A stretch of 64,000 nt of DNA. Origin: Thozetella sp. PMI_491 (Eukaryota; Ascomycota; Sordariomycetes; Chaetosphaeriales; Chaetosphaeriaceae). A model generated the notes under the pieces. The model had not been told where the DNA came from and made no database searches. It saw only the letters and a program-made list of their open reading frames with translations. Below, piece after piece: positions 32,769-43,263 of the stretch. Position numbers and translations under genes: made by a program. The stretch covers positions 62,001 through 126,000 of the forward strand of contig MU270093.1 in NCBI GenBank assembly GCA_021432635.1. Reading direction: 5' to 3'. Within the stretch, counting starts at the first letter, position 1; each line of letters begins with the position of its first letter.

Positions 32769-33346
32769 TCACTAACAGGCAGCCACATATGTATCGCTAG
32801 CAATGGAAATAGCCCGAGAATAGAGGAGCCAGGTTTTTAGTTTGGCCATACTGCCATCTTCGCTTGCAAAGATAATAGCCGGTGTGCAAGCTCTAATACA
32901 TTCTTGAGATCTTAGATCAGTTGACAAGATATCTGCCACTGGTTGCATGTATTCCAGAGTTCCTTCACTCCCAGGACAAATTTTCACGGACTTAGTACAA
33001 ATGTGTGACACAGTAGGCTCCTCCTAGCAATCAACCTCTGATAGTATTTGCATTCCAAGTCGCTCGGATATGTACCGGATTAGGCGTTTGTGAGAGACAA
33101 AAATGAGGATGTTGGACCCGCTTGCTAACTTGCCCGTCGTACGCGATCCTCAACGAACTTAAAGACCGAGACACATCCTGCAATATCCCCGCCTCCAGAA
33201 GCTAAGCAGCCTCAGTCAGCCCAAGACAGGGTGAGATTGAGGCTTTCGACTAGAGAAGATAAGCTGGCATCTGCCCGATGCATCAGGCGTGGGAACGTTT
33301 GCTGGTCCATAATATTTACAACATACATCAGTAAAACACTCTTTAC
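32769..33346. other. Intergenic, no supported gene
   Basis: Nothing recognised in either strand. Confidence 0.55.
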
Positions 33347-33845
33347 AATGGACGCAAGCATACCCAGTCGCAGGAGGTTCCTTGAGCCTCTCCCATTGGA
33401 GCTCACTCTCGAGATATTCCAATTGGTGGCTACAGATAGGCCCTCGATACTCTCGACACGACTCACGTGCCGATCCTTCAATGCCGTAATGTCGCCCATA
33501 ACTTTCCGGTACATGGGTCGAATGGCAGACACCGTGGCAGCGAATTATAACCAAACTCACCTTCTCGGCAGATCAAAAGTGCTTGAGTCCATTGAGCTGG
33601 ACGATGCCTTTCTCTCTGCATTGTATTGGGGGCTACAGAACCATAAACCCGTCTTGAAAGGCCCTTCTCCAGAGCTTACCGAGTCCAACTTCGCTCGTCT
33701 GGCTGGCCGAATGGACTTGGAAGCGAAGGAAATCCTTCGAGGTATCAAGTTCTACCTTACCATCGGGCGTGGCCATCGTTGGGTGAACTCTTCGTACCTT
33801 CACGAAGGAGCTGTCTCTCTCGGCTGCGACCAGCGCGGTTGTTGA
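33347..33845 (+). CDS. F-box-like protein, probably incomplete or frameshifted
   Basis: The open frame from ATG 33347 gives 165 residues. Residues 10-55 (FLEPLPLELTLEIFQLVATD then RLTCRSFNAVMSPITFRYMG) fit an F-box: Leu-Pro start, helix, then CRSFN. F-box proteins recruit substrates to SCF ubiquitin ligases. The frame ends abruptly at 33845. From 33787 another frame stays open to TGA 33957 and reads like a natural continuation (ELSLSAATSAVVDASYQGLQ, then SMLELEGYHYDHVGHSSG). A frameshift, an assembly indel or an unrecognised short intron near 33770-33833 would join them. Fungal F-box proteins are usually several hundred residues, so the locus is probably degenerate even if joined. Confidence 0.5.
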
Positions 33846-33957
33846 TGCATCCTACCAGGGACTACAAAGCATGTTAGAACTGGAGGGATATCATTACGAT
33901 CACGTTGGACACTCAAGCGGCATAATGTTTTCAGACTTCGTCTTTGGGAAGTTCTGA

Positions 33958-36614
33958 AGTCTCCGTCGACTATCTCTAGGACATGGGGTCAAAGGAGAAA
34001 AGGACACCGTTACGCCTGGGGGGGCGGGGCGAGGAAAGGCTATCAAGAATGCTCAGACGAGAGCAGAGAGACGCAACGGCTCTTGAAGACTCGTCCTAGG
34101 TGGGCGATGGGGTGAGTCTGTTCATACTGAGGCAACCCGCTCTGTGAGAGGTGGGGGGATGGATACAGAACTGTCCGTGCAGGGAGCAGTGATGCGTCTA
34201 CCTGGCGGCAAAGACCCGCGCCTGCCAAGCAGTCACGCCTGCAGTGACTGCAGCTATGGCATCCTTGGGGGCGCATCGGCGCTTAGCCCGGTCGATCCTG
34301 GAGGACAAACCTGCTGCCCATGTCTGCATAGAACGCCGTCTACCTACCTGCTTGCTACCTTGTCTTCGATCGGCTGGAACGTGACATATGTGCCCACAGG
34401 TGATCACACTCTGCGCTCGCTCATGGAGCCGGAGTTGAGTTGCCTTTTGTGATGTGGATCTGTCCCTCACATACCCGCCGGGGCTAGCAGATTGCTTGCA
34501 TGCAGTAGTCAGCCCTCGCCTGATTAAGTCATATTTGCTATTTGTCCGCGGAGGTCTCCATGGGAGAAAGAGGCAATCAAGCCGGAGACGCGAGGCCGAG
34601 GGGCCATTGGCGAGAGTCTGGACAATACGCAGAACGCAGACTAGGGGCCGTCCTCGGAGGGGATTGCCCGGGCAAGCTATGTGATGAAATTGGCCGCTTA
34701 CATGGCAGCCAGCAGATACGGTACTAAGGAGGCCCCGGTGGCCATCAGGCCGGCCGGCCGATATGACACCGGCTATTCGTATGCCAGGAGCGTGGAATCT
34801 CGCCTGAGGTTGCTCGCGGGGGGGCTGGGGGGGAACCTCCGAACATTGCACCCAACTGCACAATGCACCCAGACGGGCTTCTCGCCGCTCCCATACCATG
34901 AGGTGGGCGGACGCACCCCTGCGTCCAGCAATCGGTGAATCCCCGAGGAAGGCGCGGCTCCTGTGCCTCTCATGAGTACCTTTTCGATCCTACTCGCGCG
35001 TCCTCCCGTCTGTCCTCGCTCCCGCTCGCCGCCCGTTGGTAAGACATGTCCAATGAGGGAACTTGCCCAGCCACCAGAGGTGCGCAAGCTGCGTCTTGCA
35101 TGCATGGTCGACCGCATGACTGCCGACGGCCCAGCAGGAGAGCTCTCATGCCTAGGTTGCCAGGGCTTGGGCAAAGGCGCTGGAGAGCTGTCGCTGTACG
35201 CAGTCGCACTGGGTGGGGGGAAGAAGGGTGATCGCGCGAGCAATCTCTGGAGCCGGCAAATGGCAGGGCTCGAGGTGCTCGTCCACGCACCTGCGGATAT
35301 TTGGCGCGGTCATCCGTGCTACCCGCGTACGGTCGTCGAGGTCTCTCTTCGGCAGCTCATTGGGGGCCATCTCGACCCTTGCGCCCTGCTCTGGGTGGCC
35401 TGGGCTTTGGCCTGGGCTGCCTGGGTCGTCTGCGTTGATCCGATCGCCTTTCCGTGTCTGCAGCCACCGACGGGCCAAGGGCGACGGCGATTGGCGGCAG
35501 TATGTGCTCGTGGGCACACTCGTGCGTGATGGGAAGGGACGAGGGAGCAGCTGCAGCAGGGCACGGAGTGGACGAATGGGACGCGATAGACGTGCTGCGG
35601 TGCGCTATTGGGTAATTGTGGCAAGGATTTAGACGCCCAGCTACCCGAAAAGGGGCTAGCGTGGGCCGCTCACAACGACGACCCGATTGCGGGGTGGAAC
35701 CTGCCCTCTCTGTATGTGCGTGGCCCTCTTGTGCCCTTCGCACTCTGCGCTGCTCGATAGACTTTGTCTTTGCTGTGCTTCGCCCTCTCCACCTCCCCCT
35801 CTCTCCGCCCCCCCTCACCGTCCATCGGCACTCGTAATCCATGCTCTCCATGCCCCCGGGGGCTTGCCCGCCCCAAGCTCACCTACCTACTTAGCCGCCC
35901 AGCCTGCAGTAGTGCTGTGAACGGTAGCACTCGCCCCCCCGGTGACGAGGAGAGGAAGGCAGTCCGCACAGTGACCTGAACGAGCTCAGCCTGCTGTGAT
36001 ATTGATTTCCGCCCTGCACCACCAACGGCATCCACCCAGGCCCCCCGCCGGGTGCATGTTCTCCTCATTGGCCGCTCGTGGAGGGAGCTGCGAGCTATGC
36101 AGTGCTAGCTTGGCATTCGACCGAATGCAGCGCCCAGGGCACATGGACGGCAGGCTTCGGCCTTGATCCCGTGCCACGACCGAGAACCACGGCCCCCAGA
36201 GGCGGGTCGCTGTTGGGTAACCACTCCTCCAGGCCGGGCCGCCATCTGTGGCCGTCATGATATATAGGGTCGTCATCTCTCCCCATCTTCCCTCCCCTTC
36301 TTCTTTTTCTCTCCAGCAAGCATTCAATCCCCCCGAACCAGTTTTTGTTTTTTCCTCTCTACCCTATTGTCTTTTTGTTTCTCAAGAGCTGTGCTCTCTA
36401 ATTACCACTTTCTAATATCCACAAAATCAACATTGTTTTGGTAGCTTGCTGGTCTTGCTATCATACACCCCCCCTTTTTAGTAATTCACACACGATACTC
36501 TCCTAGCGAGAAAATAATTTCTGGTTTCACTTGCTCGAAACGCTCTCCGCCAAGGAACACCCATCTCGAGACGAATACAATTTCCAGCGTTGCACTCTCT
36601 TAAACAAGTTCAAG
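33958..36614. other. Long upstream region of the EsdC-like gene
   Basis: No gene supported, despite many GC-driven open frames on both strands at 34000-35900. From about 36270 the plus strand becomes strongly pyrimidine-rich with poly-T runs, as in a transcribed fungal leader. Confidence 0.5.
36261..36267 (+). promoter_or_regulatory. TATA box candidate of the EsdC-like gene
   Basis: TATATAG lies 348 bp before the ATG and just before the CT-rich tract, consistent with a leader of about 300 nt. Confidence 0.4.
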
Positions 36615-37472
36615 ATGTCGACCGTTCAGCTTTCTTTCTCCCTTCGCGTTTCTTCTGGCGTCAAGACCGTCCACCTTCTTGGTTCCTGGGACAACTACGC
36701 TGGCCAGCTTCCCCTGTCCAAGGACAAGTCTTCGTCCAAGTCCGGCTCATGGAAGGGCACTTTCCGCTTCCAGCAGGCTCTCCTCGAGCCCGGCCAGCGG
36801 TACTGGTACTACTACATCATCGATGGCTACCACGTCTCGCACAACCCCAGCGAGCCCTCCACGACCGAGCCCACCACCGGCCGTGAGCTCAACATCCTTG
36901 ATGTGCCCAAGAGCAAGTCCTCGTCCAAGTCCCACCACTCCTCGTCCAAGAGCTCGTCCAAGCACAAGGAGTCGTCGCACTCGTCCCGCCGCTCCAAGCA
37001 CTCCTCGTCTGGCCTGTCCCTGGACATCCCCAAGGGCCGCCCGCTTTCCGTCTCCCAGATCAAGGCTCCCAAGCCCATGTCGCCCCACGCGACCAAGCAC
37101 ATCTTGGACGGTGAGTTCGACGAGGACGAGCTGAGCCGCCGCTTTGAGACCACCAACTTCTACGAGGATGAGGACATCATCACCGACTTCGGTGCTACCT
37201 CTCCCGTCTCGGCCTCTACCGGCTCCAACCTCTCGTGGCGCTCCGACAGCTCCAGCCCCACCAGCGAGATGTCCGGCTACAGCACTCCTCTCTCCGACTG
37301 CAGCTCGTGCACGTGCGAGCGCTACGGCATCACCCGCAGCGGCGACCGTGTCCGCCTGGACTGCGGCGGCACCCGCTGCGGATACGACGACGAGAACTCG
37401 TCTTCGTGCAGCTCCGACGAGGAGGAGTACGTCTCCAGCAGCCGCCGCAACGGCATCGTCGTCCGGCGGTAA
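36615..37472 (+). CDS. EsdC-like protein with AMPK-type glycogen-binding (CBM48) domain
   Basis: Intronless, 285 residues from ATG 36615 (MSTVQLSFSLRVSSGVKTVH). The frame extends upstream, but the preceding residues look like leader. Residues 1-95 form the glycogen-binding-like domain: VKTVHLLGSWDNYAGQLPLS, KSGSWKGTFRF and RYWYYYIIDGYHVSHNPSEP. This architecture is that of EsdC (early sexual development) of Aspergillus. A Ser/Lys/His-rich linker (residues 100-140), acidic DGEFDEDELSRRFE and a Cys-rich tail follow: CSSCTCERYG, LDCGGTRCG, SSSCSSDEEEY. The Cys cluster could bind metal; that is inference. Third codon positions are almost all C or G, suggesting high expression. The long antisense frame over the same DNA is a codon-bias shadow. 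Confidence 0.85.
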   Translation: MSTVQLSFSLRVSSGVKTVHLLGSWDNYAGQLPLSKDKSSSKSGSWKGTFRFQQALLEPGQRYWYYYIIDGYHVSHNPSEPSTTEPTTGRELNILDVPKSKSSSKSHHSSSKSSSKHKESSHSSRRSKHSSSGLSLDIPKGRPLSVSQIKAPKPMSPHATKHILDGEFDEDELSRRFETTNFYEDEDIITDFGATSPVSASTGSNLSWRSDSSSPTSEMSGYSTPLSDCSSCTCERYGITRSGDRVRLDCGGTRCGYDDENSSSCSSDEEEYVSSSRRNGIVVRR

Positions 37473-38818
37473 ATTTCTCTGCCCTGCCTCGGGCGAGGAA
37501 GACAAGGACTACACTGTACACTGGGCTTTGGCATGGACCCAATTCTACCAGCCACTCTTTCAGGACCAAGAACATATTGACGTCAGGCCGATCCGCAGGA
37601 TGAAAAGGCCGTTCACTCATTTCGACGCACCCCCGCCGGTGACCGGACGCTGCCTCTTTTTGGCGCTCCTCACCGTTTTTTCTGTCGGGCGTCACTTGCT
37701 AGTGCACCCTCTTGCAACATCCCTGCGTGGGCAAGTGGTATTGCCGTCGACCTTCCCCCCCCTTCGCGAAGCTTGGCCGGTTCTGGGCTAGCGAGTGTGG
37801 GTGTCGGGTCGGCGGCATGCTGTATGCTTGCTTCACTGCTACCACTAGTGGGCCGATGCTGCGGCCTCGCGAGTTCACGGTTAGAAGCGTCTGTCTGCTC
37901 GGCCGTGCTCGTGTTGAGGCGCACCCTCGTCTCTCGAGATAATTTGTGTCTGTCAAGACCTCGAGTGCCTATCTTCTCCCGGTGGGGAGATGGGCCCAGC
38001 TCGGGGATATCCAACTTTCAAGTATTGGTCTTAGACCGGACGATGTGTACCACAGAAGGTCTAAGCTAGCCATCGAGTAGGGAGGTGACCATTTTGGCAA
38101 TGTATTTAAACACCACCCTGTGGAGGCGGATGGGTAGAGGACTATTGAATCTATTCATTGGGCCTTTTGACAAGAGACCAATCTGACTTCGTCCGCGTGA
38201 ATGTGATGTGCTCGCTCAGCCAATGTGTTCTTAGTCGCCGGCAGAAGGCGGTAGTTGAGACAGTGATGGCCGTTTTGGTAGCCGTTCTTGCTATAAGCAC
38301 GGAACACTAGTAATAAGGTGTCCGAAAAAAGACCCGTCGCTTTAATTGCTAGCTTCCCTTTGACAATACCCGTCCAAGTCTGGACACCGCCTACATGTGA
38401 AATTGGAAACAGCCCCGCCCGTGCCAGCCCACACTTATACAGCCCCAATACAGCTCGGCCGCGGGGTAGCTACTCGCGACTTACGGCGGGGTAGCCAGGA
38501 GGGTCTCGCCTACCCCAAGGAACATCAAACCAAAGGGCAACTCCTAATGCGACTGTCAGGAGAGCTAGGTATTCGATCCCCCAGACATCTCTCTTTCTTC
38601 CTCCACAAGATACCCCCTGTTTTCCTTTGAGTCTCCCACAACAATTGACCCAGAGGAGCTTGAACATCGCTACGCAATCTATCGACCGGGGTTTCACCGC
38701 CAAGTACTCGTATCGCACACATCACAACACGCCGGCCTCATTCCCTGCCAAGCGTGCCCAAACCGCCCAGATTTGAACCCAATTCTCCCTGCCCGTTTCT
38801 TTGTGCTAAACGGCTGCC
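37473..38818. other. Intergenic, no supported gene
   Basis: 3' region of the EsdC-like gene and upstream region of the amidohydrolase gene. Nothing recognised. Confidence 0.6.
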
Positions 38819-39908
38819 ATGGCTTCCCAGACGGTTTCCATTCCCATCATTGACTCCCATATCCACCTCTACCCCGCCTCGGAACTCGACACTCTCGCCT
38901 GGTGCACCCCGGATAGCCCCCTAGCTAAGCAGCACTCCCTGGAGGAGTATGCGGCAGCCACAGGCTCTCCGGCCAACTTGAGGGGCTTTGTATTCCTCGA
39001 GACCGACCGTAAGAACGCCGAGTCGTCCGACTGGACCCAGCCGCTCGCTGAGATTGGCTGGCTGCGGCGCATCGCCGCGGGCGAGCCTCGCCCAGGCGAG
39101 GGGCATGGCCCAGACGACGCGAAACTCGTGCTGGGGATTATCCCGTGGGCGCCGGTTGACCTGGGCCCAGCGAAGCTGCAAGAGTATCTGAGCAAGGCGG
39201 AGGAGACTGCTGGGCCGGTGTGGGGCAAGGTCAAGGGGTTTCGCTACCTGCTGCAGGACAAGCCCAACGGGGCTATGCTAACAGATGAATTCATCGAGGG
39301 GCTTAAGCTGTTGGGGAAGCAGGGCCTGGTGTTCGACTTGGGGGTCGACCAGCACCGCCGCGGTCGAATCCAGCTGGAAGAGGCCGTAGACATGATCGAC
39401 CGGGCGCACGAGGATGTTGAGGAGGACGAGAAGGTAGTTTTCATTCTGAGTAAGTGGTCCCGTGTCACACCTTGCTAGCGATGCTCGGATATGTGCTTAT
39501 CCCTCGCTAGATCACCTCTGCAAGCCCGACCTCTCCATCATCAACCAGACCGACCCGGCCTTCATAGCCTGGCGCACAGCCATGTTCACGCTTTCCAAAT
39601 GCAAGAAGACGTACATGAAACTGTCAGGGTGCTTCAGCGAGATGCCAGACAGCCTCAAGAAAAAGACTGCCGAAGAGGTGTTTGTAGACATCTTCCCCTG
39701 GCTAGCCGTGGTTTTGGCTGCCTTCGGCCCTAACAGGATCATGTTCGGCAGCGACTGGCCCGTGTGCACCGTCGGCGTCGACGATGGAGCGTGGGAGAAG
39801 TGGCGCAAAGTGGTGGCGCGCACTTGTGACATGGCGAGCTTGACTGTCGACGAGCAGGCGAGAATCTGGGGAGGCACAGCGCAGGAGGCTTACTCCCTTG
39901 AACTTTGA
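38819..39908 (+). CDS. Amidohydrolase-2 family metal-dependent hydrolase
   Basis: Exons 38819-39449 and 39511-39908, with a 61-nt intron (GTAAGT...CGCTAG) splitting the Asn codon of FILNHLCKPDL; 342 residues. The N-terminal metal motif is DSHIHLYP (residues 12-19); the TIM-barrel continues with LVLGIIPWAPVDL, KGFRYLLQDKP and GLVFDLGVDQHRRGRIQL, and the late catalytic Asp is in FGPNRIMFGSDWPVCTVG. These are hallmarks of the amidohydrolase_2 group, which includes L-fuconolactonase- and 2-pyrone-4,6-dicarboxylate lactonase-like enzymes and some decarboxylases. The substrate cannot be decided. Cytosolic (no signal). It converges with the cytochrome b5 gene 460 bp downstream. Confidence 0.9.
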
Positions 39909-40368
39909 GTGGCGAACATTGACCACTCCAATGAAAATGGCAGCCCGGGGACATCGTATGTATGCATCGTGGGCGGCAGTCATAACACTTATTATCTGTC
40001 TGCAGACAGGGGGTCAATAAATCACCTTGAGGCAGAGGGAACCCGAGAGCGGGAAGTAAAAAAGAGAAGCTCTTGAAAGACAATACAGAATGTGTACAGG
40101 TCTTACACGACGTCTATGCTGGCGTACCGACAGGTATATCCAAATCGTTTAAACCGTCTCGCGAGCACCGATACCGCCCTGCCTCGCCCAAGTCTCTCCC
40201 GAGGGCTGGCTCTAACTATATAGAATCAAGATGCCTGCTGCTCTAGCCTAGGCGCTGATTTCGTCCGATGCAATGCACACCACGACGTCCCGTCTCCCAA
40301 GTCACGGCCGAATGCCACGAAGGGGAACCTTCGTTACCGTAGAACTGCCCATTTCCCAGCAAGCTGAC
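39909..40368. other. Convergent intergenic region
   Basis: 3' regions of the amidohydrolase and cytochrome b5 genes; no gene seen. Confidence 0.6.
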
Positions 40369-40806
40369 TTAGAGCTTCGCGCTCTCGGCGACCTCGCCAA
40401 CCTGGAGCTTTCCGCCGTACTTCTCCATGACACCCTTGCTGTGGTATTTCCAGAATTGTTTGGTCGCGTCCTTGCCGGCCATGCGCTTAAGGATCTTGGC
40501 GCCACCGGGATGCTCGTCGAGGAAATCTTTTGACCATTATGCATTAGCTCTTGGAACCCTGAACAGTCATTTGCGGCGTCGCGGCGCTCGCGCCCATCCA
40601 CCAGGAGGCCCTCGCTTTGCCGAGGCCGAAGGCCGCGGGGTCGCGTGGGCCGTTGCCGCCGGGAGTAATGTGAAATCTCAGAGAAGAGGAGGAAAGGGGG
40701 AATGCATACTGGTGATGTCGTACACGCCCTTGTCGACAATAATGAACATGCCCTCCTTCTCGTCCTTGTGCTTCGCGACCTCGGCGACGGTGAACGACTT
40801 AGACAT
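40369..40806 (-). CDS. Small soluble cytochrome b5
   Basis: Exon 1 is 40806-40710 and exon 2 is 40526-40369, around a 183-nt intron (GTATGC...CAAAAG, branch GCTAAT); 84 residues. The protein starts MSKSFTVAEVAKHKDEKEGM, then IIVDKGVYDITNFLDEHPGG with haem-ligand His in HPGG (about residue 38) and the second His in FWKYHSKGV (about residue 61). The usual spacing of about 23-24 residues is kept. There is no membrane anchor, so it is a soluble electron carrier of the short fungal type. The intron sits between T and N of DITNFLDEHPGG; without splicing no frame encodes both halves. Confidence 0.92.
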
Positions 40807-41958
40807 GGTGGGCGGCTGTAGGGAGCTTGCGGCTGACACGTGCTTCGTCGGCTGTTTGCGAAATCGCGGCTACGATCGGGAAGCGCAAGCCTCGAGGTTC
40901 GAAGGGGCAGAAGGTGCGCGACGCTGACGAACTGGGGCAATGGCGAGCAGAGGCAATGATGCTCAAGAAGGCGGCGCAAAGCGGCGAGATTTACAAGTCT
41001 TCCGGAGTCCGGGGAATGAAGAGAGGGAAGAGAGGGCGGCGGGTGGTGGAGTAGGAGATGAGAAATCGTCGACTCCTCCTTGGTCGGTCAGCTGGCCAGC
41101 GTTTGTACCTCGGCACAACGGCTGGGGGCTACCGGGGTTTGGGGGGGATTGCGCCGCCGCATCGACGTCATTTTAACACCGGTCTCTAGTTTCAGGGCAC
41201 TGTCCTCCTTCTGCGAGAGTGTTAAACGCATTGACGAATTACAGTTGGCGTAACTACAAAGGAGAAAACAAGGCGAATCTTCTGCGGCCGCGGGGGAGCC
41301 TTGGCCTTGGCTGTGTGTAAGTGAGAGCCTCCACCACCGAGCCGTCGCGCTCTCGTGATGTCTACGAACGCGTGCCAACTTCAATATCCAACCTAGGCAT
41401 ATTGCCCTCGGGAAGCCTTCAAGTGAGCCGAGATGCCTAGCGATTCTCGTCTGACTAACGGGCTGCACGAGGGGCGGGCAAGATTGCCTCGGCACCGAGC
41501 TCGTGGTAACCTCGCTATAGAACATGCAGGGACATCCACCCTAGGCTAATCCCCGCGAATACCGTAGTACTGGCCACCAAAACTCGGGACAAAAGCCATG
41601 TAGACCGTAAGGTCCATTCGCTCCGATCCTCGCGCTGCCTTCATCGTAATGGGAGTACGTTGGATGCGACGCGACAGGAACACCTCAACGCGCATCGGTC
41701 TAAAGTATTGCTGCAGAAGGTCAAAGAAGCGAGGCGTCTGGTTGCACATTAATTGATCGCTGGTATTGTAGAGGAACAGCGGCTAGCTGCTTCCGGCATG
41801 GAATGTCATGATTATCATCAAACTGAACACACGTCCTGGGGTGTGTAGAATGCCAACCGCCAACCCCTAAACGCCATACATTATCCCACCCAAGCCTAAG
41901 TGAGTTCCTCCACTGTATCCGTCTATATCTATCCCGAGAATGCCGTCGTGCAGTGTCG
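40807..41958. other. Upstream region of cytochrome b5 and 3' region of PLC-like gene
   Basis: No gene supported. On the minus strand the part next to the cytochrome b5 ATG is pyrimidine-rich. Confidence 0.6.
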
Positions 41959-43263
41959 TTACAGCAACAGCCACGCGGCCGCCCCGACCAAGCTCCAGCT
42001 CAGCAATGGGCCCATCACCTCCATCCGCGCCGCCGGATTCGCGGCCGCCCCACAGCACGATCGGTCGTACGTGACGTTGTTCATCGCCGCTGCGACCTGG
42101 AACACGCTGCCGGGCGGGCTCCCGAAGTTGTAGTAATCCACGTTGAGCACCGTGGGGGGGATACCCCAGTCGGAGCGGCAGTTGTTTGCGGCCAGGCCCA
42201 GGCTCCCGACGCCGGATACATTGTTCGTCGTGTTCAGGAGCGATGTGGCTGGCACCAGGATCGACGAGCCGAGGAGCTGGACCTCGACGTTGAGGTTATG
42301 GTTCATCAAGTACAGCCTGTTCTTAGCGTCCTCGTCGCTGAGGTTTGGCGGCCGTTGCACGGTGCACGGGAAGGCCGAATCGACGGGGTCGAAGGGCGTT
42401 TCCCACATCTGGCTGAACTCATCGAGGAGCCAGGGGTACGCCGTCTGGTTGGCGACGTAGTCGAGGAACATGACGACGCGCTGGCCCGACAAGATCATGG
42501 ACGCCAGCGTCGGCCAGGTATCGCGGGTCATGGGCACGACGGGCGGCGTCCAAATGTACTGCAGGATGCCGGTCGACTCGATGAACGGCACGTACTTGTC
42601 GGGGGTTGAGTAGTTGCCGTTGCCCAGGAGGATGGTCACCACATCGTATGGATGCGCCGCTACCCAGTCCTTGACGGTCGTCAGCCATTCGGTGATCGGC
42701 CCCGCATCCAACAGGTCGCAGGTCGTGTGGCAGAAGTGCGGCTCGGTCCCGTTCGTCGGCCACTGAATCTGTGCCTGCAGGAAGCGAACCCCGTCGTCAA
42801 GCTGGTCGGTCACGGTGAGGGCCTGGTTCGCCGCGGCCGATCCCGTTCGGACGAAGGGGCTGTTGTGGCAGCCGACCTGAGTGATGTTGCTGTATTTCCG
42901 CTCGCACAGCTCTGGGTAGTTATTGCACGGCCGCGTGTTGGTGGGCCCCGGGGCCTCGGTCGCCGTAGAGCTGGCTGAGAAGTTCCCGGTTTGGGTCGAC
43001 GAGGTGCGTACGGAGCCGGTGAGGTAGGTGACCGTCTCGGTCGCGGGGTCTCCGGAATTGGTCTCGTTGGAACCGATTGAGCTGAGCGCCGACGATACTG
43101 AAGTTGACGCGAGAGTGATGGTCGAGGAGAAGCTCTGGTACGGTCCTGTCGGCGTGGCGGCTTCGCTGACCTTCTTGGTGCCGGTCAGGACGATGACGCC
43201 AGTATCCTCCGCTACGGCGCTGTAGGCGCACAGCAGATAGGCGAGGAGCTTTAGCGGCGCCAT
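41959..43263 (-). CDS. GPI-anchored PLC-like phosphodiesterase
   Basis: Intronless, 434 residues. Signal peptide MAPLKLLAYLLCAYSAVA. A Ser/Thr-rich, likely O-glycosylated segment (residues 30-105) precedes the catalytic TIM-barrel, which starts near CNNYPELCERKYSNITQVGC. The first active-site His is in GCHNSPFVR and the second in EPHFCHTTCDLLDAG, as in PI-PLC X-type folds; DQLDDGVRFLQAQIQ, WVAAHPYDVVTILLGNGNYS and RVVMFLDYVANQTAYPWLLD also match the fungal family. The C-terminus has small residues followed by a hydrophobic end (SWSLVGAAAWLLL), a GPI signal. Several N-glycosylation sites (NGT, NYS, NQT, NVS, NVT) suit an extracellular surface enzyme. The exact substrate in fungi is not established. 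Confidence 0.9.
   Translation of the reverse strand: MAPLKLLAYLLCAYSAVAEDTGVIVLTGTKKVSEAATPTGPYQSFSSTITLASTSVSSALSSIGSNETNSGDPATETVTYLTGSVRTSSTQTGNFSASSTATEAPGPTNTRPCNNYPELCERKYSNITQVGCHNSPFVRTGSAAANQALTVTDQLDDGVRFLQAQIQWPTNGTEPHFCHTTCDLLDAGPITEWLTTVKDWVAAHPYDVVTILLGNGNYSTPDKYVPFIESTGILQYIWTPPVVPMTRDTWPTLASMILSGQRVVMFLDYVANQTAYPWLLDEFSQMWETPFDPVDSAFPCTVQRPPNLSDEDAKNRLYLMNHNLNVEVQLLGSSILVPATSLLNTTNNVSGVGSLGLAANNCRSDWGIPPTVLNVDYYNFGSPPGSVFQVAAAMNNVTYDRSCCGAAANPAARMEVMGPLLSWSLVGAAAWLLL

Noticed and set aside
36747-37505. 252-aa reverse frame over the EsdC-like gene
   Set aside because: Shadow of strong codon bias; Ala/Val/Gly/Arg-only composition.
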